The position numbers were made by a program, and so were the translations under genes. The notes beneath the pieces were generated by a model. It saw nothing but the letters and a program-made list of their open reading frames with translations, was not told the DNA's origin and made no database searches. Below, piece by piece: positions 41,583-50,673 of a stretch of 64,000 nt of DNA; the stretch's first letter is position 1, and each line of letters opens with the position of its first letter. The stretch spans positions 161,861-225,860 of the forward strand of contig CBDBOO010000066.1 of the NCBI GenBank assembly GCA_965208385.1, read 5' to 3'. The DNA is from Endozoicomonas sp965208385 (lineage in GTDB: Bacteria > Pseudomonadota > Gammaproteobacteria > Pseudomonadales > Endozoicomonadaceae).

Positions 41583-42773
41583 TTATTGCTGTTTTAGCAG
41601 GCTCAGAATCTGGGTGTGCATGCCCATGTTTTCATCCCTGAGGCTGGAGTGCAGGTCTTTCAGATAGCGGCTGTTATGGTCGGAACTGCGGGAAAATGAA
41701 TGTACCAGTCCGATCAATAATTCTGAATTTTTTCCTTCTTCTGCCAGCATTTGTGCATAGAAGCGAATAATGACGTATTTCAGGCAAAACTGCGCATAGC
41801 TGTTTAGCAGGTTGTCCCCGGTTTGACGACAGGCATCGCTTGAATAGACCCAGTGGAGCATCATGTTAACCAGCCCATGTCCACAGTCGTTTACAAATTC
41901 ATTCAGTGCCGGTAAGTGATCTCTTAATAAAGACTCCATATCAATATTCTGGTGATCGCTGTAATCATCCTTTAATTGGGTCACCAGTTGATGATGATAA
42001 TCTAGCAGTACTTTGTTTTGTCGGTAAAAGGTCGTTTCGGTGAGCAGCTTGCGCAGGATAATGGCCAGTCCCCGGGTGCCGGGCTGAATGGTTGAGAAGG
42101 TGTGGCTGAGGCGTCCATCGTTACACATTCTGGAAAATTCTGCGCAGGTGTTGGATATATCCTGATTGTTGTTCTGTTTGGCGGCGACCAGGCTAAACAG
42201 TACGCCTATGCGGAACAGTCTTTCATCAGGCGTTCCCTTTTCCCCCAGCAGTGCCTGAAATGCGGTGTGGCGCAATAAGTCAAATTGTTTGGGAAGGTTG
42301 TTAATTTTACGAACCTGGGTATCTCCGGGTAAGCGGCTTTCCTGATCAAAGGTCATGGCTGATGGGTTCAGCAGAATCTGTCGCGCAGCTTCCGGGCAGG
42401 AAAGAGTCAGGCTGGCTTCAAATCTATTGGCCTGAAAGGTGAAGAGGCGGGGATAGGTTTTGCAGGTGTTAGAGAGAAGTTGCTCACCATGTTGGCAGTG
42501 AACATGGCAGGTCTTGTCGTCATTCTGTAATGGGCAGCGGCCGTTGGGTTGCAGTTTTATACGACGATAATCACTGTCAGTTTGCTGACGTGGTCGGGTC
42601 ATCTGTTCGTTGGTGATTTTGATCAGTTTAGGATCATCACTTTTTTTATAGGCTTTATAAGTTTTGCGGTCTATAGATATGCGCCAGTTCTGGCAACAAT
42701 CGTGTTCGCAGGCGGGCCCTATGCAGGAGAAGCTCTGATAGAAGTGAGGTATTAGTGTTGAATTTGCAGGCAT
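41583..42773 (-). CDS. fliB: FliB-type flagellin lysine N-methylase
   Basis: Expected to methylate surface lysines of flagellin. 396 aa, near the 401 aa of Salmonella FliB. It starts MPANSTLIPHFYQSFSCIGP; the family Cys cluster is C17, C22, C26, C27 (CIGPACEHDCC), with further cysteines in GRCPLQNDDKTCHVHC, SNTCKTYPRLF and LSCPEAAR. These may bind metal or an iron-sulfur cluster. It lies on the opposite strand, about 360 bases from the first flagellin gene, so the two flagellins are its likely substrates. Confidence 0.88.
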   Translation of the reverse strand: MPANSTLIPHFYQSFSCIGPACEHDCCQNWRISIDRKTYKAYKKSDDPKLIKITNEQMTRPRQQTDSDYRRIKLQPNGRCPLQNDDKTCHVHCQHGEQLLSNTCKTYPRLFTFQANRFEASLTLSCPEAARQILLNPSAMTFDQESRLPGDTQVRKINNLPKQFDLLRHTAFQALLGEKGTPDERLFRIGVLFSLVAAKQNNNQDISNTCAEFSRMCNDGRLSHTFSTIQPGTRGLAIILRKLLTETTFYRQNKVLLDYHHQLVTQLKDDYSDHQNIDMESLLRDHLPALNEFVNDCGHGLVNMMLHWVYSSDACRQTGDNLLNSYAQFCLKYVIIRFYAQMLAEEGKNSELLIGLVHSFSRSSDHNSRYLKDLHSSLRDENMGMHTQILSLLKQQ

Positions 42774-43130
42774 GGGAGTTATCTTCAGTCGGTATGATGG
42801 GTAAACGACCAGACGGGGCGTGGGTTAAATGGAAAGCTGCTGGTTCTATTAATAATGCTTGAATGAATTGTATGTTCTCTTGTGGTTGAGCATGTCTTTC
42901 TGGATGGTGTGCATATCTTTTGCATATCTTTTTCATTGCGCCGGGCTGTGAAACCATGAGAAGGCAATGGTGTGAGTTATGGGTGAGGATGTATGCCGGA
43001 GAAGAATGGCAGGAAAGTTAAAGTCATAGGGGAATAAGATTTAAGGGTAAGGGTGTCTCGCCGTACTCAAAGTAGAATGCACTGATTTACATATCTCGGT
43101 GTGTTAATAACCTATTTTTGGAGTAAGGTC
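42774..43130. other. Intergenic region between fliB and the first flagellin
   Basis: About 357 bases between divergent genes. The right part holds the flagellin sigma28 site. Nothing else recognisable; minus-strand open frames here lack any family match. Confidence 0.5.
43041..43067 (+). promoter_or_regulatory. Sigma28 promoter of flagellin gene 1
   Basis: TTAA (43041-43044), a 15-base gap, then GCCGTACT (43060-43067), 64 bases before the flagellin ATG. Same spacing as the sites before flagellin 2 and flgK. Confidence 0.65.
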
Positions 43131-44321
43131 ATGATTACTATTAATGCCAGTTCAACGGCTCTGATGGCACAGAACAACCTGAATAATACTCAGGATGCTC
43201 TAAGCGATAACATGCTGCAGCTGTCTACCGGCTCGCGCATCAACTCTGCAGCGGACGATGCGGCTGGCCTGCAGATTACCAATCGTATGGAAACCCAGAT
43301 TAATGGTCTGGATCAGGCTCAGCGTAACGCGAACGATGCCATCTCCCTGGCACAGACTGCTGAAGGCGCTATGCAGGAAACCACAGACATCCTGAATCGT
43401 ATGAACGATCTGGCTCTGCAGTCTGCTAACGACACTAACACTACAGCGGACCGTACTGCTATCCAGGAAGAAGTGGTTCAGCTTCAGGATGAAATCAACG
43501 ATATCGCAGCGAACACCAACTTTGCCGGTCAGGAGCTGCTGAGTGGTACATCCTTCACTTTCCAGGTAGGCACAGGTACAGATTCCACTGACACCATCAG
43601 CATCAACATTGATGATATGAGTGCTTCTGCCCTGGGTGCGGATATCACTACATATGATTATGCTGCTGAAGTTGACGGAGCTACAAAAGACATGGGTCTG
43701 GACGCTCTGATTACCGACGCCAATAATCGTATCGATGGTGATCAGACTCTGACTGTTACTAACGGTGATAAAAGCACTACCGAAATCGAACTGTACAATG
43801 GTATGTCTACCACTGAAGCTGCGGAGCAGATCGAAAGTGTACTGGGTGGTAATGTTACTGTTTCATCTGCTACTTTAAAGGGCTCTATTGCATTTGATGC
43901 TGAAGTTGGCAAGTATTCCGACATGGACACGATTGTTGCTACTCAGACCGATGGTACAGTGACTACAACAATTGATACCAGTACTGAAGCTGGCACCCCT
44001 GGTTTTGAAAGTGTTAACAATATTAACCTTTCTTCCAAGGACGGTGCTACTGGCGCCATTATGGTTCTGGAAGGTGCTCTGGCTCAGGTTGATGCTGAAC
44101 GTGCCGAGCTGGGTGCTACCCAGAATCGTCTGGAATCCAAAGTTGATAACATGTCCAACATCGAAGAAAACATGAGTGCTGCTCAAAGCCAGATGCTGGA
44201 TGCTGACTTTGCCCAGCAGACCACAGAAATGACCTCTAACCAGATGCTGATGCAATCCGGTGCGTCTGTACTGAGTCAGGCCAAGAGCATGCCACAGTAC
44301 GCGACTATGTTGATGGGTTAA
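43131..44321 (+). CDS. fliC: Flagellin 1 (lateral, LafA type)
   Basis: Filament subunit. 396 aa from the ATG at 43131 (MITINASSTALMAQNNLNNT); the frame is open to 43101 but only the later ATG gives the conserved flagellin N-terminus, with GGAG 8-10 bases before it. N-terminal D0/D1 helices have LQLSTGSRINSAADDAAGLQ and the C-terminal has MLDADFAQQTTEMTSNQMLM and SVLSQAKSMPQYATMLMG. The central ~140 residues are variable. A second flagellin follows with almost identical ends. Confidence 0.96.
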   Translation: MITINASSTALMAQNNLNNTQDALSDNMLQLSTGSRINSAADDAAGLQITNRMETQINGLDQAQRNANDAISLAQTAEGAMQETTDILNRMNDLALQSANDTNTTADRTAIQEEVVQLQDEINDIAANTNFAGQELLSGTSFTFQVGTGTDSTDTISINIDDMSASALGADITTYDYAAEVDGATKDMGLDALITDANNRIDGDQTLTVTNGDKSTTEIELYNGMSTTEAAEQIESVLGGNVTVSSATLKGSIAFDAEVGKYSDMDTIVATQTDGTVTTTIDTSTEAGTPGFESVNNINLSSKDGATGAIMVLEGALAQVDAERAELGATQNRLESKVDNMSNIEENMSAAQSQMLDADFAQQTTEMTSNQMLMQSGASVLSQAKSMPQYATMLMG

Positions 44322-44362
44322 TAGGTTAATAGGTTAATGGGTTAATAGGTTGATAGGCTGCT
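44318..44362. repeat. 8-bp tandem repeat after flagellin 1
   Basis: Copies of GTTAATAG with small variants run from the stop codon for about 40 bases. A similar array follows flagellin 2 (45850-45890). Confidence 0.8.
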
Positions 44363-44420
44363 GAGCTGATGGCTCAAAGCTTGATCCCTGATGCAATCTG
44401 TTGAACAGATAGTGTTTGGA

Positions 44421-44454
44421 AAGGCGGATTCCTTCTGGAATCCGCCTTTTTTTT
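44421..44454 (+). terminator. Terminator after flagellin 1
   Basis: AGGCGGATTCC and GGAATCCGCCT with a 4-base loop TTCT, followed by T8. A strong rho-independent terminator, so flagellins 1 and 2 are separate units. Confidence 0.93.
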
Positions 44455-44554
44455 GCATCAAAAAAATGAATCGATAATAAGACGTTGAAGTAGTAAGACT
44501 ATAGGGTTGGAAAAACTACTATATAAAACCATTTAAAATAGTAATAAAAAAATT

Positions 44555-44581
44555 TTAAGTGGTGAAATTGGCTGTCGTTTA
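44555..44581 (+). promoter_or_regulatory. Sigma28 promoter of flagellin gene 2
   Basis: TTAA (44555-44558), 15 bases, GTCGTTTA (44574-44581), about 73 bases before the ATG. The -10 block equals that before flgK. Confidence 0.7.
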
Positions 44582-44653
44582 CTCAGATAACCGCACTGGG
44601 ACTGCAAAGTCCGGTGCAAAAACTGAAATATAAACAGTAAACGGAGATAGAAA

Positions 44654-45853
44654 ATGATTTCTATTAATGCCAGCAGTACTTCCCTGGTTGCCCAGAACAA
44701 TCTGTCCAATACCCAGGACATGCTGAACGACAACATGCTGCAGTTGTCTACCGGCAAGCGCATTAACTCCGCCGCTGACGATGCGGCTGGCCTGCAGATC
44801 ACCAATCGTATGGAAACCCAGATTAGCGGTCTGGATCAGGCGCAGCGTAATGCAAACGACGCGATCTCCATGGCTCAAACCGCTGAAGGTGCCATGCAGG
44901 AAACTACTGATATCCTGAACCGTATGAATGATCTGGCGCTGCAGTCTGCTAACGACAGCAATACCGCTGAAGATCGTGATGCGATTAATAAAGAAATCAA
45001 TCAATTACAGGATGAAATTGATGATATTTCCAAGAATACTAACTTTGCAGGAATCAATTTGCTGGATGGTTCTGCAGACCTGTCTTTTCAGGTAGGTACA
45101 GGTACCGATTCCAGTGACACCATTGCCATCAGTGTCGGCGATATGAGCTCGGGCAGTCTGAGTGCTGAAGTTACAACTTATGACTATTCGTCTGCGGTTG
45201 ATGGTACTTCCGGTAAAGGTGATGCCATGCTGGAGATTGATGCCAACGGTAATCTGGATGGTGAGCAAACCATGACAATAACTTCCGGTGGTGAAACTCA
45301 GGATATCGTGTTGGATCATGGTACTTCCCTGGGTGATGCTGAAGAACAGCTGGAAAGTGTTATGGGTGGTAATGTCACACTGACCGATGCGACACCGGGT
45401 ACTGCGGGTACTGCCGATATGAAGTTTGACAGTAAGGTGGGGCAGTACAGTGATATTGATTCCGTTACCACAGCGGATAGCGCAGGTGGAGCCATAGGTT
45501 CTGTCACTACTTCAGGGGTATCTGGCTCTCTCTCAACAGAGTCAATCGCTAATATTGACCTGAGTACTCAGGAAGGTGCTACCGGCGCCATTATGGTGCT
45601 TGAAGGTGCCCTGGCTCAGGTGGATGGAGAGCGCGCTGATCTGGGTGCTGTTCAGAACCGTCTGGAATCCAAAGTTGATAATATGGCTAATATCGAAGAA
45701 AACATGGGTGCTGCCCAAAGCCAGATGCTGGACGCTGATTTTGCCCAGCAGACCACCGACATGACGTCTAACCAGATGCTGATGCAGTCTGGTGCTTCTG
45801 TTCTGAGCCAGGCCAAGAGCATGCCTCAGTACGCGACTATGTTGATGGGTTAA
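44654..45853 (+). CDS. fliC: Flagellin 2 (lateral, LafA type)
   Basis: Second filament subunit, 399 aa. The ends are near-identical to flagellin 1 (MISINASSTSLVAQNNLSNT at the start; SVLSQAKSMPQYATMLMG at the end), while the middle differs clearly (for example SSGSLSAEVTTYDYSSAVDG versus SASALGADITTYDYAAEVDG). It arose by tandem duplication. It has its own sigma28 site and its own terminator. Confidence 0.96.
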   Translation: MISINASSTSLVAQNNLSNTQDMLNDNMLQLSTGKRINSAADDAAGLQITNRMETQISGLDQAQRNANDAISMAQTAEGAMQETTDILNRMNDLALQSANDSNTAEDRDAINKEINQLQDEIDDISKNTNFAGINLLDGSADLSFQVGTGTDSSDTIAISVGDMSSGSLSAEVTTYDYSSAVDGTSGKGDAMLEIDANGNLDGEQTMTITSGGETQDIVLDHGTSLGDAEEQLESVMGGNVTLTDATPGTAGTADMKFDSKVGQYSDIDSVTTADSAGGAIGSVTTSGVSGSLSTESIANIDLSTQEGATGAIMVLEGALAQVDGERADLGAVQNRLESKVDNMANIEENMGAAQSQMLDADFAQQTTDMTSNQMLMQSGASVLSQAKSMPQYATMLMG

Positions 45854-45936
45854 TAGGTTAATGGGTTGATGGGTTGATGGGTTAATAGCTTCATGGCCAC
45901 AGGCTGAATACAGTCGGTGCCATTGGCTATTGAATT

Positions 45937-45967
45937 AAAAAGGCGCACCGGTGGTGCGCCTTTTTTT
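45937..45967 (+). terminator. Terminator after flagellin 2
   Basis: AAAAAGGCGCACC and GGTGCGCCTTTTTTT flank a 3-base loop. A strong rho-independent terminator. Confidence 0.93.
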
Positions 45968-46090
45968 ATCTGGAAAAGATTGTTTTGAATAGATTGTCGG
46001 TATTTTCAGTAATAGAAGACAATTGTCTATAAATTGATTTTAGAGATGCCGGTTTCAGACGTCCTCTTAATAAGAACGTTGGACACATTT

Positions 46091-46223
46091 ATCCATTGAA
46101 GGTACAGATATCCATTGAAGGTACAGATATCCATTGAAGGTACAGATATCCATTGAAGGTACAGATATCCATTGAAGGTACAGATATCCATTGAAGGTAC
46201 AGATATCCATTGAAGGTACAGAG
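46091..46223 (+). repeat. Seven 19-bp tandem repeats in the flaG leader
   Basis: Seven copies of ATCCATTGAAGGTACAGAT end 6 bases before the flaG ATG. Each copy contains GAAGG, the probable flaG ribosome site, and ATCCATTG that resembles the start region, so the array looks like an expanded translation-start region. The 375-base gap between flagellin 2 and flaG otherwise contains only the 8-bp repeat and the terminator. Confidence 0.92.
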
Positions 46224-46229
46224 TAATCC

Positions 46230-46571
46230 ATGGAATACGATTCTGATTTACTGGCCGAGTTGTCACCCCATCGTCGTACAGATCCTGTGGCTGAAATTGA
46301 ACCGGTAAAACCCGTCAGGGAAGAGGAAGAAGCTGTCGCGGCTTCGGAAAAGAATTTCCTCTCCCGGTTACAGGGTGCGCTTCAGAAATTGAAGCAGCGG
46401 GATGACCTGCGTGGTTATCGATTCGAGGTAGATGTAGATGATGGTATTGGGCTGATTGTCCTGATGTTTGATCCTGACGATCGGCTGGTGGCCCGTTTTA
46501 AGGCTGAACGGGCTATTGCCATGGCTGAGCAGCGCTCATCGGATGGTCTGATGATCAAAGCCGAATGCTAG
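46230..46571 (+). CDS. flaG: FlaG-like flagellar protein
   Basis: 113 aa. The C-terminal part (YRFEVDVDDGIGLIVLMFDP, residues 63-82) resembles the FlaG domain, and the N-terminus is acidic and Pro-rich. FlaG affects filament length in some bacteria. The call rests on that domain and on position between flagellin and fliD. It is preceded by seven 19-bp repeats. Confidence 0.75.
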   Translation: MEYDSDLLAELSPHRRTDPVAEIEPVKPVREEEEAVAASEKNFLSRLQGALQKLKQRDDLRGYRFEVDVDDGIGLIVLMFDPDDRLVARFKAERAIAMAEQRSSDGLMIKAEC

Positions 46572-46632
46572 TGGGTAGAAAGCCGAATGCTGATGGCATA
46601 GAAAGCTGATGGCATAGAAAGCCAAATAGTAA

Positions 46633-46649
46633 TGGCATAATAATTGCTT
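46633..46649 (+). promoter_or_regulatory. Sigma54 promoter upstream of fliD
   Basis: TGGCATAATAATTGCTT has GG and GC exactly 10 bases apart and is identical to the core of the flgB site, 66 bases before the fliD start. Just upstream, three short copies of a GATGGCATAGAAAG-like unit repeat the GGCAT half without the -12. Confidence 0.88.
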
Positions 46650-46714
46650 TTTGAATTTAATTAAACGCAGTTGGTTGAAAAGTCACTGGTTGCTTTACAC
46701 GAGGTTAGGTTTCA

Positions 46715-48112
46715 ATGGATTCCAGTATCAGCATGGCCGGTATGGGTACAGGTCTTGATGTATATGGTATGGCAACCACCATGGCGACGGCTGAAACATC
46801 GGCGAAGTCAAATCAGCTGACTGATAAAGAGACAGAAATCAACGAAGAGATCGCTTCACTTGAAGCGATAGACAGTGCTTTGAATGGTTTCTATAACACT
46901 TTGAATAAATATTCCGATCCCAGTGTCTTTGGATCAGTTACCGTGAATATGAGCGGTGATGATAAGGAGTTCGCCAGTGTAAAGGTGGATGATACTGCTG
47001 TACCCAATACCTACGAAATGGAAATCGATCAGCTGGCGACTCAGCATAAAATTCAGTGGGCCAGTGATGACGCTGAAACGGGTTCTATTACGCCAGGGGA
47101 TTACACGTTGTCAGTGGGTGGTGAACCTATGACGTTTACGGTAGAAGCGGGTGCGAACAGTTATGCGGATGTGGCTGATCAGATTAATGATGATCCCAAT
47201 AATCCGGGTATTACCGCCAGTGTGTTGACCGATGGTGATCAGGCTTATCTGACACTGACTGCCAATGAAACCGGTGCAGACAATACGCTTGAAATCTATG
47301 AAGGCAGTACGCTGGTTGTTCCGGAAGAAGAACTTAAGGCTGCTCAGAATGCCATGTATAAAATTGATGGTGTTGCCCTTACCAGTCCTGATAACAGTAT
47401 CGATGATGTGATTGAAGGGGTGACTATTGATCTTCATGATGTCACCACGGGGCCTGATGACGGACCCATCAGTTTTAAGGTTGAGCCCGATGTTGAAGTG
47501 ATGGAAGCATCCATTAATGCCATTATTGATTCGTTCAATGGCGTTATGACCACCATTGATAATCTTACTGAAACCTCCTTCGATGAGCAGGGCAATCCCA
47601 TGAGGCAGGCGCTCACCGGCGATGCCATGCTCAATTCCGTTGAGCGGGAATTGCGGGATGTCCTGTACACCTCATTTGATGACACATTTTCTAACATGGC
47701 CAGTATCGGCATCATCACGGATACCAATGGCAAGCTTGAAGTTGATGATGAAAAATTGCAGGACGCCCTTGAAGAAGATGCCGATGCAGTGGCGGATATG
47801 TTTGTGGAAACCGATGGCATAATCGACGGGTTTCAGGATGTGACAGCCAAGTATGTGGGTCGTGCAGAGGAAATGACTGACCCTGAAGGCAATATCATTG
47901 ATCCTGAAGAAGATAATAATTCCGATTATATCTCCTCAACAGGCCTTATTGATGATCGTTTGGATGGCCTGCGTGAAGAACAGGATGACGTTGAAGAAGA
48001 ATGGCTTGAGCTGGAATCTCGCTATGAGTCTATCTACGAACGTTACCTGAATGAATATATTGCCATGGATCTGGCTGTTGCCCAGATGAATAGCTCATAC
48101 AGCTACCTCTGA
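46715..48112 (+). CDS. fliD: Filament cap protein FliD (LafB type)
   Basis: Pentameric cap that helps flagellin fold into the growing filament. 465 aa. It begins MDSSISMAGMGTGLDVYGMA, has the FliD_N region and a middle domain, and ends with LEKLESRYESIYERYL-like helices (ELESRYESIYERYLNEYIAM) and the terminal SSYSYL. Controlled by the sigma54 site at 46633. It opens the run fliD-S-T-K-L-A-motAB, exactly the lafB-C-D-E-F-S-T-U order of Vibrio. Confidence 0.94.
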   Translation: MDSSISMAGMGTGLDVYGMATTMATAETSAKSNQLTDKETEINEEIASLEAIDSALNGFYNTLNKYSDPSVFGSVTVNMSGDDKEFASVKVDDTAVPNTYEMEIDQLATQHKIQWASDDAETGSITPGDYTLSVGGEPMTFTVEAGANSYADVADQINDDPNNPGITASVLTDGDQAYLTLTANETGADNTLEIYEGSTLVVPEEELKAAQNAMYKIDGVALTSPDNSIDDVIEGVTIDLHDVTTGPDDGPISFKVEPDVEVMEASINAIIDSFNGVMTTIDNLTETSFDEQGNPMRQALTGDAMLNSVERELRDVLYTSFDDTFSNMASIGIITDTNGKLEVDDEKLQDALEEDADAVADMFVETDGIIDGFQDVTAKYVGRAEEMTDPEGNIIDPEEDNNSDYISSTGLIDDRLDGLREEQDDVEEEWLELESRYESIYERYLNEYIAMDLAVAQMNSSYSYL

Positions 48113-48196
48113 CAGACAGCCATGATTAATGAATCAAGAATTTTCCGTTTATGGGCCATTGAACGTTCATAAACGGTATTGATAAGTTGTAGACAT

Positions 48197-48595
48197 ATGA
48201 AAGGAAACAGGGCACTGAACGCCTATCAAACCAATCAGATCCGTTCTCGCGCTGATGTTGCCAGCCCTTATAAGCTGGTTCAGATCACCTATGAAAACCT
48301 GCTGGATAATCTGGCCAGGGCAGCAGGTGCCATAGAACGCAGCGATGCGAAAGTGCGTGGTGAATGCATTGGTCGCTGTATGGATTTGATTAATGTTCTG
48401 CGCAGTGCCCTGGATCATTCAGTGGGTGGGGAAGTGCCCGGTAACCTTGACCAGCTTTATCGGTATTGCAATCGCTGTCTGATGACGGCCTCCCGCCATG
48501 ACAATCTGGAAAAGCTGGACGAAGTGGTGGGCATTATCAGCCAGATCAAATCGGCCTGGGACGAACTGGGAGTGAAGCTTAATGGCGCAGGCTGA
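48197..48595 (+). CDS. fliS: Flagellin chaperone FliS (LafC type)
   Basis: Cytoplasmic chaperone that binds the flagellin C-terminus. 132 aa from the ATG at 48197 (MKGNRALNAYQTNQIRSRAD); a TTG-led frame opens at 48179 but the ATG gives the family N-terminus. Conserved VASPYKLVQITYENLLDNLA is the core helix. Overlaps fliT by 14 bases. Confidence 0.94.
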   Translation: MKGNRALNAYQTNQIRSRADVASPYKLVQITYENLLDNLARAAGAIERSDAKVRGECIGRCMDLINVLRSALDHSVGGEVPGNLDQLYRYCNRCLMTASRHDNLEKLDEVVGIISQIKSAWDELGVKLNGAG

Positions 48596-48911
48596 TTTGC
48601 TGCTTACCCTGGCTGATCTTCGCTATGAATTGCAGGAAGCCAGTGAAGATCTTGACTGGGAATCTGTAGCAAAAATTGATCGGGAAATTCGATTCTATAT
48701 ACAGCCCCTTACCGAGCAACAGCGTATAGGTGCTTTGGCCACTGAGATTCGTTCACTGAAAAGTACTTACGAGGGTGTGTTTGCAGCCGCCAGCGTTCGT
48801 AAGGGCGAACTGAACCACAAGATGAAAAAGATGCGACAGAAAAAAGACGCCATGAATTGTTATAAAACAGCGCTGTCTGCAGGGAATATTGAATTGAGGG
48901 CCAGGGCATGA
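48582..48911 (+). CDS. fliT: FliT-like chaperone (LafD type)
   Basis: Probable FliD chaperone. 109 aa, mostly helical (LLTLADLRYELQEASEDLDW; YEGVFAAASVRKGELNHKMK). Sequence similarity in this family is low; the call is based on helical pattern, size and position between fliS and fliK. It overlaps both neighbours. Confidence 0.75.
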   Translation: MAQADLLLTLADLRYELQEASEDLDWESVAKIDREIRFYIQPLTEQQRIGALATEIRSLKSTYEGVFAAASVRKGELNHKMKKMRQKKDAMNCYKTALSAGNIELRARA

Positions 48912-50182
48912 CGACGGATTTCATTTCAAATCTAACGGGTGTGTCAGCCACCAGTGACACGGTGTCGGGGAATAACCGACAGGTTCGGGATTCTGGTAAT
49001 TCAGACCGGTTTGGCGACATTATTGATCGTCAGGTTGATAGGAGTGCCGGTGATCGCAATGAAATCGGTGATCGCTATAAATCAGAAGCGAATGGTAGCG
49101 AGGCTTACGTTGAAAGGCTGGAGGTGCTGCGGTCAACTGTCGAGGGTATGGACGACAGTGAACTTGTTGGTTTTATGGCCATGCTGGAAACCCAGTCAGG
49201 CTGGGCCGCAGAAAATGCCAGGACAAAGGCCAGGACTGATGCCTATTCCACGCTGAAGGCGGATCCAACAGTACAGAACCGAATCACTCCTAATGGTCTA
49301 CCGGCTGATACTCGATATGGTGCTGTTAGTTCAGTGTTGTCTACTGCGCCTTATGGCTCAGCAGAAAATAATCTTGCTGGCGCCATTAGCGCAGGTCTGG
49401 ACAAAGCCACCGAAAGTTATATTCCTGCAGGGCGAGAGCAGGGCGATACAGCCCGGTTTCCTGTCAGTGATATTCGTGCCGAGATGAGACCCGGTGGCGA
49501 GCTGAATGATCTGTCTGCCAGTAATGTTCAAACTGTTCAAACTGTTAGGACCTCGGTTTCAGAAACCTTCACAGGAAGCCTGTTACGAACAGAAGTAATG
49601 GCATCGGGTACGGCCAGTGCAGATCCGCTTCCGATAGCTCAGGAATCATTTTCGTCAGGCTCTCAATTGCAGGGTGATGGACGTATATCAGCCGCCAGTA
49701 TCCGACATAACGGTCAGACAACGGCTGAGTACCTGAATGATCTCCGGCCTCAGACGGCGAACAATGCCAGTACATGGTCTGAAGCGCTTGGACAGCGATT
49801 GGTTACCCTGGTGACCGATCAGCGTCAGGAAGCACAGTTACGACTGGATCCCCCCGAGCTGGGTAAGCTGGGTATCAGGCTAAGAGTGGAAGAGGGCGGA
49901 GTCAGTATTCAATTTCAATCTTCGATTCCCCAGGTGAGGGAGTTAATTGAAAGTCAATCTGATCGTCTGCGTCTGGCAATGGAACAGCAGGGCATGAATC
50001 TGCTGGATGTTAATGTCGGTGATGATTCCGGTGATGATTCCGGTGATGAATCCAGACAGCAGAATGAGAATACCCTGCTGCAAGAACAATTATCCGTTAC
50101 TGATGGTTCAGAAATGGTTATGACTGAATTGTCATTGCCGGTTCTTTCTGTGCCTGAAGGAATGATTAGTACATTTGCCTGA
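48908..50182 (+). CDS. fliK: Hook-length control protein FliK (LafE type)
   Basis: Molecular ruler that sets hook length and triggers the FlhB switch. 424 aa. The long N-terminal part is low in complexity and mostly disordered. The C-terminal Flg_hook domain is clear (LVTLVTDQRQEAQLRLDPPE, LGKLGIRLRVEEGGVSIQFQ, QQGMNLLDVNVGDDSGD). It overlaps fliT by 4 bases. A short DDSGD repeat lies near the end. Confidence 0.9.
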   Translation: MTTDFISNLTGVSATSDTVSGNNRQVRDSGNSDRFGDIIDRQVDRSAGDRNEIGDRYKSEANGSEAYVERLEVLRSTVEGMDDSELVGFMAMLETQSGWAAENARTKARTDAYSTLKADPTVQNRITPNGLPADTRYGAVSSVLSTAPYGSAENNLAGAISAGLDKATESYIPAGREQGDTARFPVSDIRAEMRPGGELNDLSASNVQTVQTVRTSVSETFTGSLLRTEVMASGTASADPLPIAQESFSSGSQLQGDGRISAASIRHNGQTTAEYLNDLRPQTANNASTWSEALGQRLVTLVTDQRQEAQLRLDPPELGKLGIRLRVEEGGVSIQFQSSIPQVRELIESQSDRLRLAMEQQGMNLLDVNVGDDSGDDSGDESRQQNENTLLQEQLSVTDGSEMVMTELSLPVLSVPEGMISTFA

Positions 50183-50196
50183 TGGAGTTGTCGTAA

Positions 50197-50661
50197 ATGG
50201 CTGAAAAAAAAGCAGGAACTGGAAAAAAACTGGGTGTCTTTGTTGTGGTGGCTGTGGTCATTCTGGCTGCGGGTGCATTTTACAAAACAGATGGTTTCAC
50301 AAAGCCGATACTGGCGAATCCTGATGCAATAGAAGCACCATCCAGCACTCATTATTACGAGCTGGATCCGCTGATTATAAATATTGCCTCACAGGGCAGT
50401 ACCGTACGCTTCCTCAAGGTAAGGCCAGTCATTGAAATTAAAAATGCCGTGCTGTACGAGCGAATGAATAAATATGAACCTATTGTCCGCAACGCACTGC
50501 TGTCTCTGTATACCCAGACTCCGGCCGTTGACATGATGGGTGACAATGGATTTGATAATTTACGGACTCAAAGTTTGAAGACTTTGCGTTCCACTCTGCA
50601 AAACAAAACCAGTGGCGATAACATCTCCGATGTGCTGTTCACTGAATTTGTCATTCAGTAA
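50197..50661 (+). CDS. fliL: Flagellar stator-associated protein FliL (LafF type)
   Basis: Single-pass membrane protein around the stator. 154 aa. The membrane helix is at about 10-28 (GVFVVVAVVILAAGAFY). The periplasmic stomatin-like domain has HYYELDPLIINIASQGSTVR, FLKVRPVIEIKNAV and DVLFTEFVIQ. It follows fliK by 14 bases. Confidence 0.92.
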   Translation: MAEKKAGTGKKLGVFVVVAVVILAAGAFYKTDGFTKPILANPDAIEAPSSTHYYELDPLIINIASQGSTVRFLKVRPVIEIKNAVLYERMNKYEPIVRNALLSLYTQTPAVDMMGDNGFDNLRTQSLKTLRSTLQNKTSGDNISDVLFTEFVIQ

Positions 50662-50673
50662 AGAGGTTGTGGT

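Noticed and set aside
46091..46223. Possible CRISPR array
   Set aside because: The 19-bp units are directly adjacent, without spacers, and no cas genes are present.
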